64,000 nucleotides of DNA from Geopseudomonas sagittaria (GCF_900115715.1 NZ_FOXM01000008.1:62001-126000); one strand, 5' to 3'; shown: positions 1-9,165, counted from the stretch's first letter. Program-made: numbers and translations. The notes: generated by a model not told the origin, from the sequence alone.

Positions 1-83
1 CCTGCATGGAACACGCCTCGTACCAGGGTTGAGTTGAGCAAATGATAGTTAATCCCATTTAGCTTCTCAACCGCTAAGATTAC
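1..83. other. Intergenic, no gene seen
   Basis: This edge segment lies downstream of the ubiI stop codon. It is clearly more AT-rich than its surroundings. I see no reading frame, no convincing terminator hairpin and no recognisable RNA in the part that is present. Confidence 0.4.
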
Positions 84-1334
84 TCAAGCGCGTCTTTTTT
101 GATCCGCGTCAGTGGCGCACGCCCGGGCCAGCTCGGGCAGATCGCCGGAGAGGCCCAGCGCCTGGCGCACGAACAGGCCCTTGGCCTCGTGGTGGCCATT
201 CATCAGGCGCAGGCCGGCATTGCGCAGCCAGCGCAGCGGCAGCGGGTCGGCCTGGAACAGGCGCTCGAAGCCCTCCATCGCCGCCATCATCGCCAGGTTG
301 TGCGGCATGCGCCGGCGCTCGAAGCGGCCGAGCACGCGCACCTCGGCCAGCCGCTCGCCGCGCGCGCGGGCGTGCAGCAGCACCTCGGCGAGGGTCGCCG
401 CATCGAGGAAACCGAGATTGACGCCCTGCCCGGCCAGCGGGTGGATGCTGTGCGCGGCATCGCCGATCAGCGCCAGCCCCGCCTCGACGTAGCGCTTGGC
501 GTGGCGCTGGCGCAGCGGAATGCACAGGCGCGGATCGACCTCGAGCACCGCGCCCAGGCGCCGCTCGAAGGCGCGCTCCAGCTCGCCGGCAAACGCCGCG
601 CTGTCCAGCGCCATCAGCCGCTCGGCCTCGCCCGGCGTGCACGACCAGACGATCGAGCACCAGTGGCGGTCGCCGTCGCGCTGCAGCGGAAGGAAGGCCA
701 GCGGGCCGTCGTCGGTGAAGCGCTGCCAGGCGGTGGACTGGTGTTCTTTCTCGCAGCGCACGCTGGTGACGATGGCGTGGTGCAGGTAGTCCCACTCGCG
801 GGTGGCGCAGCCGGCCAGGCGACGCACCGCGGACTGGGCGCCGTCGGCGGCGACCAGCAACGGCGCGCGCAGCTGGCGGCCGTCGGCCAGCTGCAGCAGC
901 CAGCCCTCGCCGGAGCGGCGCAGCTGCTCCAGGCGCGCTGCGGCCAGCAGTTCGATGCCGCAACCCTGCAGGCGCTCGAGCAGGGCATCCTGCACCACAC
1001 GGTTCTCGACGATGTGGCCGAGCACCTCGGCATGCACGCTGGCGGCGGAAAAGTGGATCTGCCCGGTGCCGGAACCGTCCCACACCTGCATCGCCCGGTA
1101 GGGCGTGGCCCGCCGCGCGGCGATGCCGTCCCAGGCGCCGAGGGCCTGGAGGATGCGCCGGCTGGCCTCGGACAGCGCACTGACCCGCGGCTCGAAGGGC
1201 GCGGTAGCGTCGAACGGCGCCAGCTCCAGCGTGCCGCCGTCCAGCAGCAGGATGCGCAGGCCGCTGTCCCTGAGGGCCAGGGCCAGCGCGCTGCCGACCA
1301 TGCCGGCGCCGACGATGATCAGATCTGCTTGCAT
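84..1334 (-). CDS. ubiI: UbiI/VisC-type FAD monooxygenase of ubiquinone synthesis
   Basis: A 416-residue aromatic-ring hydroxylase of the UbiH/UbiF/VisC family. An N-terminal FAD-binding Rossmann motif GAGMVG lies at residues 9-14, and the second flavin motif (IGDAAHSIHPLAGQG) near residues 290-305. Family members hydroxylate the polyprenyl-phenol ring in ubiquinone synthesis at the inner membrane; UbiI acts at C5. The gene lies 61 bp downstream of ubiH on the same strand, matching the pepP-ubiH-visC order of Pseudomonas. The ATG start is followed almost at once by the dinucleotide-binding strand. Assignment to UbiI rather than UbiF rests on position; family membership is firm. Confidence 0.88.
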   Translation of the reverse strand: MQADLIIVGAGMVGSALALALRDSGLRILLLDGGTLELAPFDATAPFEPRVSALSEASRRILQALGAWDGIAARRATPYRAMQVWDGSGTGQIHFSAASVHAEVLGHIVENRVVQDALLERLQGCGIELLAAARLEQLRRSGEGWLLQLADGRQLRAPLLVAADGAQSAVRRLAGCATREWDYLHHAIVTSVRCEKEHQSTAWQRFTDDGPLAFLPLQRDGDRHWCSIVWSCTPGEAERLMALDSAAFAGELERAFERRLGAVLEVDPRLCIPLRQRHAKRYVEAGLALIGDAAHSIHPLAGQGVNLGFLDAATLAEVLLHARARGERLAEVRVLGRFERRRMPHNLAMMAAMEGFERLFQADPLPLRWLRNAGLRLMNGHHEAKGLFVRQALGLSGDLPELARACATDADQKRRA

Positions 1335-1395
1335 CTTCTTCGCTGCTCCTCGCGCCCTGCTGCCGGGCGGGTGAATCGGAAAGTGAACCCCCGGC

Positions 1396-2601
1396 TCAGG
1401 GCCGGGTGCCGAGGCCCATGGCCTGACGGGCGAACCAGTGCTTGGCCGGCGGGCACAGCTCCAGGCCGAGCAGGCCGAGGTTGCGCAGCCGCGCCAGGGC
1501 CGGGCGGTCGTTGGAGAACAGCCGGGTGACCCGGTCGGAAAAGCCCACGGTCAGCGTCTGGTCGAGGCGCTGGCGCGCCAGGTAGCCCTGCAGCAGGCTC
1601 AGGTCGCCCAGTTGCGCGCCATCCTGCAGCAGGGTCTCGGCCAGCGCCATGACGTCGCGCAAGGAAAGGTTGTAGCCCTGGCCGGCAATCGGATGCAGGC
1701 CGTGGGCGGCATTGCCGACCAGCACCAGGTGGCTGCGCACCTGCTCCTCGGCCTCGAGCAGGGCCAGCGGGTAGCTGTGTCGCGCACCGACCTTGCGCAA
1801 CGTGCCCAGGCGGTAGCCGAACGTCTGCTGCAGTTCGCCGAGGAAGGCGCGCTCGTCGAGCGCCAGCAGGCGCGCGGCGTCGGCATCCGGGCGGGTCCAG
1901 ACCAGCGCGCAGCGGTTGTCGCCCAGCGGCAGCAGGGCCATCGGCCCGTCCGCGGTGAAGCGCTCGAAGGCCACCCCGCCGTGCGGCTCGGCCGGGGTGA
2001 GGTTGGCGATCACCGCGGTCTGCCCATAGGGCGTGCGGCGCAGCCGGATGCCCAGCTGCTCGCGCAGGTCGGAGCGGCCGCCGTCGGCCAGCACCAGCAG
2101 CTCGCAGTCCAGCGGGCTGCCGTCGTCGAGGGTCAGCCGGTAGCCGCCGGCCTGCGCCCGCACCGCCTCGACCCGTGCCGGGCAGCGCCAGTCGATGCCG
2201 TCGGCATGCAGCGCCTGCCACAGGCAGTGACCGAGCCAGGCGTTTTCCACCACGTAGCCCAGCGCCGGCACGCCTTCCTCCTCGGCCGCCAGGCGCGCGG
2301 CGCCGAAACGGCCGCGCTCGGAGACCTGGATGCGGGTGATCGGCTCGGCGCGCTCGGCGATCGCCGGCCACAGGCCGAGACGCTCGTAGATCAGCCGGGT
2401 GCCCCAGGCCAGCGCCGAGCAGCGCGCGTCGTAGCTGGGCTGGAAGCCGTCGCCGGGGGCATAGGGCTCGATCAGGCTGATCTGCCAGCCCCGCGCCAGG
2501 GCGCCGCCCTGCTGCAGGGCCAGGGCCAGGCTGGCGCCGACCAGGCCGCCACCGACGATGGCGATGCGGCCGCTGCCGGCGGGATGTCCGCTAGCGCTCA
2601 T
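1396..2601 (-). CDS. ubiH: UbiH, 2-octaprenyl-6-methoxyphenol hydroxylase
   Basis: A 401-residue FAD-dependent monooxygenase of ubiquinone synthesis. The GGGLVG flavin motif is near residues 17-22, and the second flavin segment reads VGNAAHGLHPIAGQG, with Asn where many relatives have Asp, as is typical of UbiH. UbiH hydroxylates C1 of the ring. The start is taken at the ATG at 2601; a GTG one codon upstream (2604) is possible. It begins 4 bp after the pepP stop, so the two are almost certainly cotranscribed and translationally linked. Part of pepP-ubiH-ubiI. Confidence 0.9.
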   Translation of the reverse strand: MSASGHPAGSGRIAIVGGGLVGASLALALQQGGALARGWQISLIEPYAPGDGFQPSYDARCSALAWGTRLIYERLGLWPAIAERAEPITRIQVSERGRFGAARLAAEEEGVPALGYVVENAWLGHCLWQALHADGIDWRCPARVEAVRAQAGGYRLTLDDGSPLDCELLVLADGGRSDLREQLGIRLRRTPYGQTAVIANLTPAEPHGGVAFERFTADGPMALLPLGDNRCALVWTRPDADAARLLALDERAFLGELQQTFGYRLGTLRKVGARHSYPLALLEAEEQVRSHLVLVGNAAHGLHPIAGQGYNLSLRDVMALAETLLQDGAQLGDLSLLQGYLARQRLDQTLTVGFSDRVTRLFSNDRPALARLRNLGLLGLELCPPAKHWFARQAMGLGTRP

Positions 2602-2605
2602 CACC

Positions 2606-3940
2606 TCAGGCCGCCTGGCTGCGCGCGGCAGCCATCAGCGCCTCGATCTCGGCGACCGTCTTCGGCACGCCGCCGGTGAGAATCGCGCAGCCGTCCGGGG
2701 TCACCACCACGTCGTCCTCGATGCGCACACCGATGCCGCGCCAGCGCGCCTCGACCGCGTGGTTGTCGGGGGCGATGTAGATGCCCGGCTCGACGGTCAT
2801 GCACATGCCCGGTTCCAGCTCGCGCCAGGTGCCGCCGATCTTGTAGTCGCCGACGTCGTGCACGTCCATGCCCAGCCAGTGGCCGGCGCGGTGCATGTAG
2901 AAGGGCTTGTAGGCCTCGTCCTCGATCAGCTCGTCGACCTCGCCGGCCAGCAGGCCGAGCTCCACCAGGCCGGCGGTGATCACCCGCAGCGTGGCCTCGT
3001 GGGCCTGGTTCCAGTGCTTGCCCGGGGCAATTTCGCCGAAGGCGGCTTCCTGGGCGCGGAGCACCAGCTCGTAGATGGCCTTCTGCTCGGCGGAGAAGGT
3101 GCCGCTGACCGGGAAGGTGCGGGTGATGTCGCTGGCGTAGCAGTCGATCTCGCAGGCCGCGTCGATCAGCACCAGATCGCCGTCCTTGAGCACGTCGTCG
3201 TTCTCGCGGTAGTGCAGGATGCAGGCATTGCGGCCGGCCGCGACGATCGAGCCGTAGGCCGGCAGCTTGGCGCCGCCCTTGCGGAACTCGTAGTCCAGCT
3301 CGGCCTCCAGGTGGTACTCGTACAGCCCGGCCCGACAGGCCTGCATGGCACGCACATGGGCGCGCGCGGAGATGTCCGCAGCCTCGCGCATCACCGCGAC
3401 CTCGCCGGCCGACTTGATCAGGCGCATCTCGTGCAAGCGGTGGTCGAGGGCGACGAACTCGGTGGGCACCGTGGCGCCATGGCGTGCCTTGCTGCGCACG
3501 TCGTTGATCCAGCCGACCAGCTGGCGGTCGAACTCGGGGCTGACGCCCATGGCGTAGTAGACGCGCGAGAGGCCCGAGATCAGGCCGGGGAGGATCTCGT
3601 CGATGGCGCCGATGGCGAAGGCCTGGTCGGCGCCGTAGCTGCGCAGCGCGCCCTCCTGGCCGGCGCGCAGGCCCTCCCACAGCTCGCGCTCGGGATTGCG
3701 CTCGCGGCAGAACAGCACGTACTCGCCCTCTGCCCGCCCGGGGATCAGCGCCAGCACCGCCTCCGGCTCGGGGAAGCCGCTCAGGTACTGGAAGTCGCTG
3801 TCCTGGCGATAGGCCTGCTCGACGTCGCGGTTGCGGATCTGCACGGGCGCCGCCGGCAGCAGGGCGATGCTGCCCGGCTCCATCTGCTGCATCAGTGCAT
3901 GGCGGCGACGGGCATACTCGGACGGGGCAATACGGGTCAT
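2606..3940 (-). CDS. pepP: Xaa-Pro aminopeptidase PepP
   Basis: A 444-residue proline-specific aminopeptidase (M24B, aminopeptidase P). The N-terminal creatinase-like domain covers roughly residues 1-175. The C-terminal pita-bread domain carries the dinuclear-metal ligands in DAACEIDCYASDITRTF, the histidine region HRAGHWLGMDVHDVG, the glutamate in EPGIYI and the glutamate in GVRIEDD. It removes N-terminal residues preceding proline in the cytoplasm. First or second gene of the ygfB-pepP-ubiH-ubiI run, 22 bp after the YgfB-type gene. Length is normal for the family. Confidence 0.95.
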   Translation of the reverse strand: MTRIAPSEYARRRHALMQQMEPGSIALLPAAPVQIRNRDVEQAYRQDSDFQYLSGFPEPEAVLALIPGRAEGEYVLFCRERNPERELWEGLRAGQEGALRSYGADQAFAIGAIDEILPGLISGLSRVYYAMGVSPEFDRQLVGWINDVRSKARHGATVPTEFVALDHRLHEMRLIKSAGEVAVMREAADISARAHVRAMQACRAGLYEYHLEAELDYEFRKGGAKLPAYGSIVAAGRNACILHYRENDDVLKDGDLVLIDAACEIDCYASDITRTFPVSGTFSAEQKAIYELVLRAQEAAFGEIAPGKHWNQAHEATLRVITAGLVELGLLAGEVDELIEDEAYKPFYMHRAGHWLGMDVHDVGDYKIGGTWRELEPGMCMTVEPGIYIAPDNHAVEARWRGIGVRIEDDVVVTPDGCAILTGGVPKTVAEIEALMAAARSQAA

Positions 3941-3962
3941 GGGCGCGCCTCTCGGGGTCGGA

Positions 3963-4526
3963 TCAGTGCAGGGAAGGTTTGGCGTCGGTCGCGGGTTTCA
4001 CCGGCAGTCCGCCGCACTCGCTGAGCAGCAGCAGGGGCGCGACCCGCAGGTACTCCATGACCTCCATGTAGTCGGTCTCGGCGTCGTCCGAGTCCTCCAG
4101 CGACTCCTCGATGCGCGCGATGGCCGCCAGGTCCTGCAGCACCTCGTTGGCCTCGGCGGACAGCTTGCCCTGACGGGCGGTCAGGCCGAAACCGGTGAGA
4201 AAGCCCTGGCACCACTGGCCCAGCGCCGCAGCCCGCTCGGCCAGCGGCGCCTCGTCGGCCGGCAGCAGCAGGACCAGCGACAGCTCGCCGGCCTCCAGCT
4301 CGCTCTTGACCATGCCCTGCAGGCCGACCAGGGCCTGGCGCAGGCGCTCGTCGGGCGGCGTGTCGAGCAGCTCGCCGGCGGACGCCAGCCACAGGTCGGC
4401 ATCGAAGCCGGCGCCGGCGCAGGTGCGCCCGAGCAGCAGGCCATGCAGCTCGGCGGGCGAAATGGACTGGCCGGCGGCGGTCAGCAGGGCAGAAAAAGCG
4501 GAATAGGCAGAAGCAGGCAGGGTCAT
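3963..4526 (-). CDS. YgfB/UPF0149 family protein
   Basis: A 187-residue protein starting [11 protein letters not shown] at the ATG at 4526; the open frame extends further upstream, but that stretch is basic, low-complexity and not family-like. Leucine- and alanine-rich helices and the acidic segment around residues 130-165 ([21 protein letters not shown]) are characteristic of UPF0149/YgfB proteins, which commonly sit upstream of pepP in Pseudomonas. In P. aeruginosa a YgfB protein affects ampD expression and beta-lactam resistance through AlpA; whether that holds here is inference. Divergent from the ZapB-like gene. Confidence 0.85.
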   Translation of the reverse strand: MTLPASAYSAFSALLTAAGQSISPAELHGLLLGRTCAGAGFDADLWLASAGELLDTPPDERLRQALVGLQGMVKSELEAGELSLVLLLPADEAPLAERAAALGQWCQGFLTGFGLTARQGKLSAEANEVLQDLAAIARIEESLEDSDDAETDYMEVMEYLRVAPLLLLSECGGLPVKPATDAKPSLH

Positions 4527-4592
4527 GGCGGCTGGCGGAATGTCTGGATTCGAGGGACCCATGCTAGCACCGGCGCGCCGCCCAAGACCATG

Positions 4593-4637
4593 GCGCGGCC
4601 GGGTCCGGCCGCGCAAATGGCGGTTGTGTTGTATAGT
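4593..4637. promoter_or_regulatory. Perfect 22-bp palindrome and -10-like TATAGT
   Basis: Between the divergent ygfB and zapB-like genes, positions 4593-4614 form a perfect palindrome (10-bp arms GCGCGGCCGG with a GT centre). It is followed at 4632-4637 by TATAGT, a good -10 hexamer reading towards the zapB-like gene, which starts 34 bp later. The palindrome may be an operator or a hairpin; no -35 is obvious. Confidence 0.35.
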
Positions 4638-4670
4638 CATTGAACCCTTCAGCGTCCCGAGCATGAGCCC

Positions 4671-4880
4671 ATGGAAGACGCCGACCTCAACGCCCTGACG
4701 GCGAAGATCGATCAGCTGATCCGCCTGGCCGAGCGGCTGCGCACGGAAAACCACCAGCTGCGCAGCAGCGAGCGGCAGTGGCGCGAGGAACGCGCGCGCC
4801 TCATCGAACAGAACGAACTGGCCCGGCACACGGTCGAATCGATGATTTCGCGCCTCAAAGCCCTGGAGCAGGACTCATGA
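4671..4880 (+). CDS. ZapB-like small coiled-coil protein (TIGR02449 type)
   Basis: A 69-residue, highly charged protein with heptad-like leucines throughout ([18 protein letters not shown]...), so it is predicted to be one continuous coiled coil. It matches the small TIGR02449 family found directly upstream of zapA in pseudomonads, and resembles the division protein ZapB in size and character. The stop overlaps the zapA start (ATGA at 4877-4880), so translation is probably coupled. A role in divisome or Z-ring organisation is inferred from form and neighbour. Confidence 0.8.
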   Translation: MEDADLNALTAKIDQLIRLAERLRTENHQLRSSERQWREERARLIEQNELARHTVESMISRLKALEQDS

Positions 4881-5188
4881 CCCAGCCGCAAACCGTCACC
4901 GTGAAGATTCTCGACAAGGACTACCCCATCCACTGTCCGCCCCAGCAGCGCAGCAACCTGGAAAGCGCCGCACGCTATCTGGACGGCAAGATGCGCGAGA
5001 TCCGCAACAGCGGCAAGGTGATCGGCGCCGACCGCATCGCCGTGCTCGCCGCCCTGAACATCGCCCACGAGCTGCTGCAGCACCAGGGCAGCAGCGCAAG
5101 CGCGGGCAACACCCACGAGCAGGTGCGCGAGCTGCTGGAAAAGGTCGACCGGGCGCTGCACGAGGAGGCGGGGCAACAGCAGGGATGA
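4877..5188 (+). CDS. zapA: Cell division protein ZapA
   Basis: A 103-residue protein starting [18 protein letters not shown]; the ATG overlaps the stop of the coiled-coil gene by 4 bp. The N-terminal beta domain includes the YPIHCPPQQRSNLESAA segment typical of ZapA, followed by a helical coiled-coil tail. ZapA binds and bundles FtsZ protofilaments. The reading frame is open further upstream, but that stretch overlaps the previous gene and is not ZapA-like. The ssrS-ygfA arrangement follows directly, as in many gammaproteobacteria. Confidence 0.93.
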   Translation: MTQPQTVTVKILDKDYPIHCPPQQRSNLESAARYLDGKMREIRNSGKVIGADRIAVLAALNIAHELLQHQGSSASAGNTHEQVRELLEKVDRALHEEAGQQQG

Positions 5189-5212
5189 CAAGCGCGGAGT
5201 TTGCGGTAAACT
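5185..5212 (+). promoter_or_regulatory. Sigma-70 promoter of 6S RNA
   Basis: ATGACA (5185-5190), a 16-bp spacer and TAAACT (5207-5212) form a sigma-70-type promoter that would start transcription near 5219, just where the conserved 6S RNA sequence begins. The -35 overlaps the last codons of zapA. Confidence 0.6.
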
Positions 5213-5218
5213 CACCCA

Positions 5219-5400
5219 CAGCTCCCTGATGTGTTGGCCAGTTGGTGATGTCCCTGAGCCGATTCACACAACCCGGGGGTTGCGGCTGGAAGCCGGTGCG
5301 CATGTCCGCTCGACGGAAAGCCTTAACGCTTCCTGCAACCTCCACCTTGAACTTTCGGGTTCAAGGGCTAAGCCGACAGCGGCACCTTGGGGAGTCATCC
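5219..5400 (+). ncRNA. ssrS: 6S RNA
   Basis: About 182 nt between zapA and the 5-formyl-THF cyclo-ligase gene, the standard 6S RNA location. The 5' end (CTCCCTGATGTG) can pair with the 3' end (CACCTTGGGGAG) to make the closing stem, and the middle forms a long imperfect hairpin, including the TTGAACTTTCGGGTTCAA hairpin near 5347-5364. 6S RNA mimics an open promoter and sequesters sigma-70 RNA polymerase in stationary phase. Ends are estimated to within a few bases. This accounts for most of the 315-bp gap between genes. Confidence 0.9.
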
Positions 5401-5503
5401 TTCCTCCGGCTTCAGCGCCGCCTCCTCTCTGCGTACCCGCCCGTCAACCGGACGACTGCGCGCGCCCGTCAGTCGCCAACGACCCGAGCCGAGAACGCCC
5501 GCG

Positions 5504-6157
5504 ATGATCCACGCCGACAGCCATTCCCGCCCTGCCCTGCGTCGCCTGCTGCGCGCCAAGCGGCGTGCCCTCACGCCGGCAGAGCAGCGCCAGGCGGCCC
5601 AGCGCCTGTACCGCCAACTGGCCCAGCACCCGCTGTTCCGCCGCGCCCGGCACGTCGCCCTGTACCTGCCCAACGATGGCGAGATCGATCCGCTGCTGCT
5701 GCAGCGCGAGGCGCAGCGCCGCGGCAAACAGATCTACCTGCCGCTGCTGGCCCGCTGGCCACGCACCCATATGCTGTTCCAGCGCATCGACGCCGGCGAG
5801 TCCCTGCAGCGCAACCGCTTCCGCATCGCTGAACCGCGTCCGCAGGCCAGCCGCCAGCGCCGGCCCTGGGCGCTCGACCTGTTGCTGCTGCCGCTGGTGG
5901 GCTTCGATGACGGCGGCGGCCGCCTGGGCATGGGCGGCGGCTTCTACGACCGTGCCCTGGCCTACCGACTGCGCCACCGCAACTGGCAGAAGCCGGTATT
6001 GCTCGGCCTGGCGCACGCCTGCCAGCAGGTCGACCGCCTGCCGCTGGAGAGCTGGGACGTGCCGCTGCACGCGACGGTGACCGACCGTGGCTGGCATGCC
6101 GGCTGTCGCCGGGAAGAACTGGAAGAGGCCCGCGCCGGCCAGCACCTGCGTCGTTAG
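5504..6157 (+). CDS. ygfA: 5-formyltetrahydrofolate cyclo-ligase
   Basis: A 217-residue enzyme (MTHF synthetase, YgfA/FAU1 family) that uses ATP to convert 5-formyl-THF to 5,10-methenyl-THF. The N-terminal basic helix region RRLLRAKRRAL, the NDGEIDP segment and the signature GMGGGFYDR (near residues 145-153) are visible. The ATG at 5504 is chosen because upstream frame sequence would run into the 6S RNA gene. In many bacteria it is cotranscribed with ssrS and processed from the same transcript. Confidence 0.92.
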   Translation: MIHADSHSRPALRRLLRAKRRALTPAEQRQAAQRLYRQLAQHPLFRRARHVALYLPNDGEIDPLLLQREAQRRGKQIYLPLLARWPRTHMLFQRIDAGESLQRNRFRIAEPRPQASRQRRPWALDLLLLPLVGFDDGGGRLGMGGGFYDRALAYRLRHRNWQKPVLLGLAHACQQVDRLPLESWDVPLHATVTDRGWHAGCRREELEEARAGQHLRR

Positions 6158-6226
6158 GCACGGGGTAACCGGCGGCCGCGGCCGGCAGCCATCAGTGCCG
6201 CCGGCGCAGGTCGGAGCGGATAGGGG

Positions 6227-6361
6227 TCAGGGCTGACTGCTGTAGACCGCCGGCATATCGCCCGGCTTCGGCCACAGACTCTGCGCATAGCTGGTGGTGA
6301 CCACGCCCAGGCCGAACAGGAAAACCAGAACCCAGAGCATGTCGGGTTTCTTGCGTTGCAT
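6227..6361 (-). CDS. Small membrane peptide, 44 residues
   Basis: A 44-residue reading frame (MQRKKPDMLWVLVFLFGLG...) with a basic N-terminus, one hydrophobic segment at about residues 8-24 and a short polar tail rich in Pro and Ser. The start is supported by a strong Shine-Dalgarno sequence (GGGGAGAGG, 6 bp before the ATG). The TTSYAQS segment could alternatively be a signal-peptidase site, which would release an ~18-residue peptide. I do not recognise a function. It lies alone, converging on the cyclo-ligase gene. Confidence 0.65.
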   Translation of the reverse strand: MQRKKPDMLWVLVFLFGLGVVTTSYAQSLWPKPGDMPAVYSSQP

Positions 6362-6559
6362 CGATTGCCTCTCCCCTCGCAGGCAAGCTGAAGTGCACAT
6401 CGCCGGCGCTTCTTTGGCGACCTGGCGGGCGGCTCGAGGCCGTGCTCGAGCGGGCGCATTCTCCGGCAAGTCCGCCAGGCATGCAATTTGTCCGTGCCAC
6501 CGGCGGTCGGCAAATGCACTGCCTGCGACCGCCAGCACAATCGACGGGTGACCGACGCC

Positions 6560-7540
6560 TCAGGCCGGGCGCGGCGCGTAGGCAAACACGTCGGCGCGCA
6601 TCTGCCGCGCGTCCATGCCGGCCGCGACCAGGGCATCCAGCGTGCCGTAGACCATCGCCGGCGAACCGCTGGCGTAGACGTGCAGCTCACTCAGGTCGGG
6701 AAAGTCGGCGCACACCGCCTGGTGCAGCAGGCCGCAGCGGCCGCTCCAGCCATCGTCCGGCTGCGGGTCGCTGACCACCGGATGCAGGAACAGGTTGGGC
6801 AGCCGCTGCCACTCTTCCCACACCGGCAGGCGATAGAACTCCTGCGGCCGCCGTACTCCCCAGTACAGGTGCACCGGATGGGCAAAGCCGGCGGCGCGGC
6901 AGTGCTCGATCAGGCTGTGCATCTGCGCCAGCCCGGTACCGGCGGCGAGCAGCAGCAAGGGACCCGCGGGCAGCTCGGCCAGATGACAGTCGCCGAACGG
7001 CAGCTGCACGCGGGCCAGCCCCTGACGGCGGATGAAGTCGAGCAGGCCGCGGGTGCTGGCGTCGCGGGCGAGGATGTGCAGCTCCAGCTCGCGGCCGCGG
7101 TGGGGTGCCGAGGCGATCGAGAAGGCCGCCTGGCTGCCGTCCTCGCGCTCGAGCAGCAGGTACTGGCCGGCGTGGTAGCGCGGCGGCTTGCCGGCCGGCG
7201 CGCGCAGGCGCAGGCGGAACACGTCGCCACCCACGGCGACACACTCGACCAGCTGGCAGGCCAGCCGGCGCCGCGGCAGCTCGCCGGGCGCCAGCACCCC
7301 GTCCCAGTGCAGCAGACAGTCTTCCAGCGGCTCGGCGACGCAGGTGAACAGCTCGCCATGGTCCAGCAGGGCGCCCTGCTGGCGCACGCGGCCGGCCACC
7401 AGCAGCGCGGCGCAGACGTGACAGTTGCCGTTGCGACAGCTCTGCGGGCAGTCGAAACCCAGCCGCCGCGCGCCGTCGAGGATGCGCTCGCCGGGCAGCA
7501 GTTCCAGGCTGAGACCGGAGGGTTGCAGGGTGATGCGCAT
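6560..7540 (-). CDS. 2Fe-2S/FAD oxidoreductase (CDP-6-deoxy-glucoseen reductase-like)
   Basis: A 326-residue electron-transfer flavoprotein. The N-terminal plant-type ferredoxin domain (about residues 1-90) has the cluster ligands CRNGNCHVC preceded by CPQS, and a fourth cysteine in LFTCVAEP. It is followed by an FAD-binding domain (about 100-195; RxYS-equivalent AFSIASAP) and an NAD(P)-binding domain (about 195-320; LLLLAAGTGLAQMHS). The start ATG at 7540 has GGGAG 6 bp upstream. It sits 76 bp after ubiD on the same strand. Homologues are annotated as CDP-6-deoxy-delta-3,4-glucoseen reductase, but no dideoxysugar genes are present. A general NAD(P)H-flavin or ubiquinone-related reductase is more plausible by context. 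Confidence 0.8.
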   Translation of the reverse strand: MRITLQPSGLSLELLPGERILDGARRLGFDCPQSCRNGNCHVCAALLVAGRVRQQGALLDHGELFTCVAEPLEDCLLHWDGVLAPGELPRRRLACQLVECVAVGGDVFRLRLRAPAGKPPRYHAGQYLLLEREDGSQAAFSIASAPHRGRELELHILARDASTRGLLDFIRRQGLARVQLPFGDCHLAELPAGPLLLLAAGTGLAQMHSLIEHCRAAGFAHPVHLYWGVRRPQEFYRLPVWEEWQRLPNLFLHPVVSDPQPDDGWSGRCGLLHQAVCADFPDLSELHVYASGSPAMVYGTLDALVAAGMDARQMRADVFAYAPRPA

Positions 7541-7616
7541 GACGACTCCCGTTGCCAAGGTGGTGGTGACGCTCCCGCGCGCCGGCGGAGCACACGGTTC
7601 AATCTGAGCCGGCAGC

Positions 7617-9083
7617 TCAATCGATGCCGAGCTGGCTCCACAGCTCGTCGACACGCTTGACCACCGCCTCGTCCTTGACGATGGCGCGGCCCCACTCGCG
7701 ATCGGTCTCGCCCGGCCACTTGTGGGTGGCGTCGAGCCCCATCTTGCTGCCCAGACCGGAGACCGGCGAGGCAAAGTCGAGGTAGTCGATCGGCGTGTTG
7801 TCGATCAGCACCGTGTCGCGCGAGGGATCCATGCGCGTGGTGATCGCCCAGATCACGTCGTTCCAGTCGCGGGCGTTGATGTCGTCGTCGGTGACGATGA
7901 CGAACTTGGTATACATGAACTGGCGCAGGAACGACCACACGCCGAGCATCACCCGCTTGGCGTGACCGGGATACTGCTTCTTGATGGTCACCACCGCCAT
8001 GCGGTACGAGCAGCCTTCCGGCGGCAGGTAGAAGTCGACGATCTCCGGGAACTGCTTCTGCAGGATCGGCACGAACACCTCGTTGAGCGCCACGCCGAGG
8101 ATCGCCGGTTCATCCGGCGGACGGCCGGTGTAGGTGCTGTGGTAGATGGCATCGCGGCGCCGGGTGATGCGCTCGACGGTGAACACCGGGAAGCGGTCCA
8201 CCTCGTTGTAGTAACCGGTATGGTCGCCGTAGGGGCCTTCGTCGGCCATCTCGCCGGGGTAGATGTGCCCCTCCAGGACCATCTCGGCAAACGCCGGCAC
8301 CTGCAGATCCGAGCCGACCGCCTTGACCAGCTCGGTGCGCTGGCCGCGCAGCAGGCCGGCGAAGGCGTACTCGGACAGGGTATCCGGCACCGGGGTGACC
8401 GCGCCGAGGATGGTCGCCGGATCGGCGCCGAGGGCCACCGCCACCGGATAGGGACGGTCGGGGTACTTCAGGCACCACTCGCGAAAGTCCAGCGCGCCGC
8501 CGCGGTGGCTCAGCCAGCGCATGATCAGCTTGTTGCGGCCGATCACCTGCTGGCGGTAGATGCCGAGATTCTGCCGCTCCTTGTTCGGCCCCTTGGTGAT
8601 GGTCAGGCCCCAGGTGATCAGCGGCGCCACATCGCCCGGCCAGCAGTGCTGGATCGGCAGCTTGCCAAGGTCGACGTCGTCGCCCTCCTCGATCACTTCC
8701 TGGCACGGCGCGTCCTTGAGCACCTTGGGCGCCATGGCCAGCACCTTGCGGAAGATCGGCAGCTTGGACCAGGCATCCTTGAGCCCCTTGGGCGGCTCCG
8801 GCTCCTTGAGGAAGGCCAGCAGCTTGCCGATCTCGCGCAGCTCCGACACCTCCTCGGCGCCCATGCCCAGCGCCACGCGCCGCGGCGTGCCGAACAGGTT
8901 GCCGAGCACCGGCATCTGGAAGCCGGTGGGGTTCTCGAACAGCAGCGCCGGGCCGCCCTTGCGCAGGGTGCGGTCGCAGATTTCGGTCATTTCCAGCACA
9001 GGGGAGACCGGCGCCTGGATGCGCTTGAGTTCGCCGCGCGTCTCCAGGCCGCGAATGAATTCGCGCAGGTCGCGATACTGCAT
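7617..9083 (-). CDS. ubiD: UbiD, 4-hydroxy-3-polyprenylbenzoate decarboxylase
   Basis: A 488-residue prenylated-FMN-dependent decarboxylase of ubiquinone synthesis. Family features include the N-terminal [14 protein letters not shown], the [14 protein letters not shown] segment near residue 285 with the catalytic acidic cluster nearby, and the long [16 protein letters not shown] region. It needs UbiX-made cofactor; ubiX is not in this window. Probably transcribed with the downstream flavoprotein. Full length and intact. Confidence 0.95.
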   Translation of the reverse strand: MQYRDLREFIRGLETRGELKRIQAPVSPVLEMTEICDRTLRKGGPALLFENPTGFQMPVLGNLFGTPRRVALGMGAEEVSELREIGKLLAFLKEPEPPKGLKDAWSKLPIFRKVLAMAPKVLKDAPCQEVIEEGDDVDLGKLPIQHCWPGDVAPLITWGLTITKGPNKERQNLGIYRQQVIGRNKLIMRWLSHRGGALDFREWCLKYPDRPYPVAVALGADPATILGAVTPVPDTLSEYAFAGLLRGQRTELVKAVGSDLQVPAFAEMVLEGHIYPGEMADEGPYGDHTGYYNEVDRFPVFTVERITRRRDAIYHSTYTGRPPDEPAILGVALNEVFVPILQKQFPEIVDFYLPPEGCSYRMAVVTIKKQYPGHAKRVMLGVWSFLRQFMYTKFVIVTDDDINARDWNDVIWAITTRMDPSRDTVLIDNTPIDYLDFASPVSGLGSKMGLDATHKWPGETDREWGRAIVKDEAVVKRVDELWSQLGID

Positions 9084-9165
9084 GCTTGAGCCTCGGTGGG
9101 ACTGTCGAAGGCGCAGAGTCTAGCGCCGAACGGCGCCCGGCAGAAACAGCAAGAAACCGCCTGCA

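Noticed and set aside
2558-4024. Long plus-strand open frame (488 codons) opposite pepP
   Set aside because: It mirrors a well-recognised gene; its composition (Ala/Gly/Val/His/Gln-rich) is that of an antisense frame in GC-rich DNA, and it has no ribosome site or family features. The same holds for similar long frames opposite rho, ppk, argH, the BCCT gene and rep.
5242-5832. Plus-strand frame running through the 6S RNA gene into the cyclo-ligase
   Set aside because: The first half is 6S RNA and the second half is an out-of-frame reading of the cyclo-ligase gene; the product is Pro/Arg/Ala-rich without homology-like features.
6560-7540. Dideoxysugar biosynthesis role for the ferredoxin-reductase-type protein
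   Set aside because: No other genes of CDP-sugar deoxygenation are nearby, and the domain layout is shared by many general electron-transfer flavoproteins.
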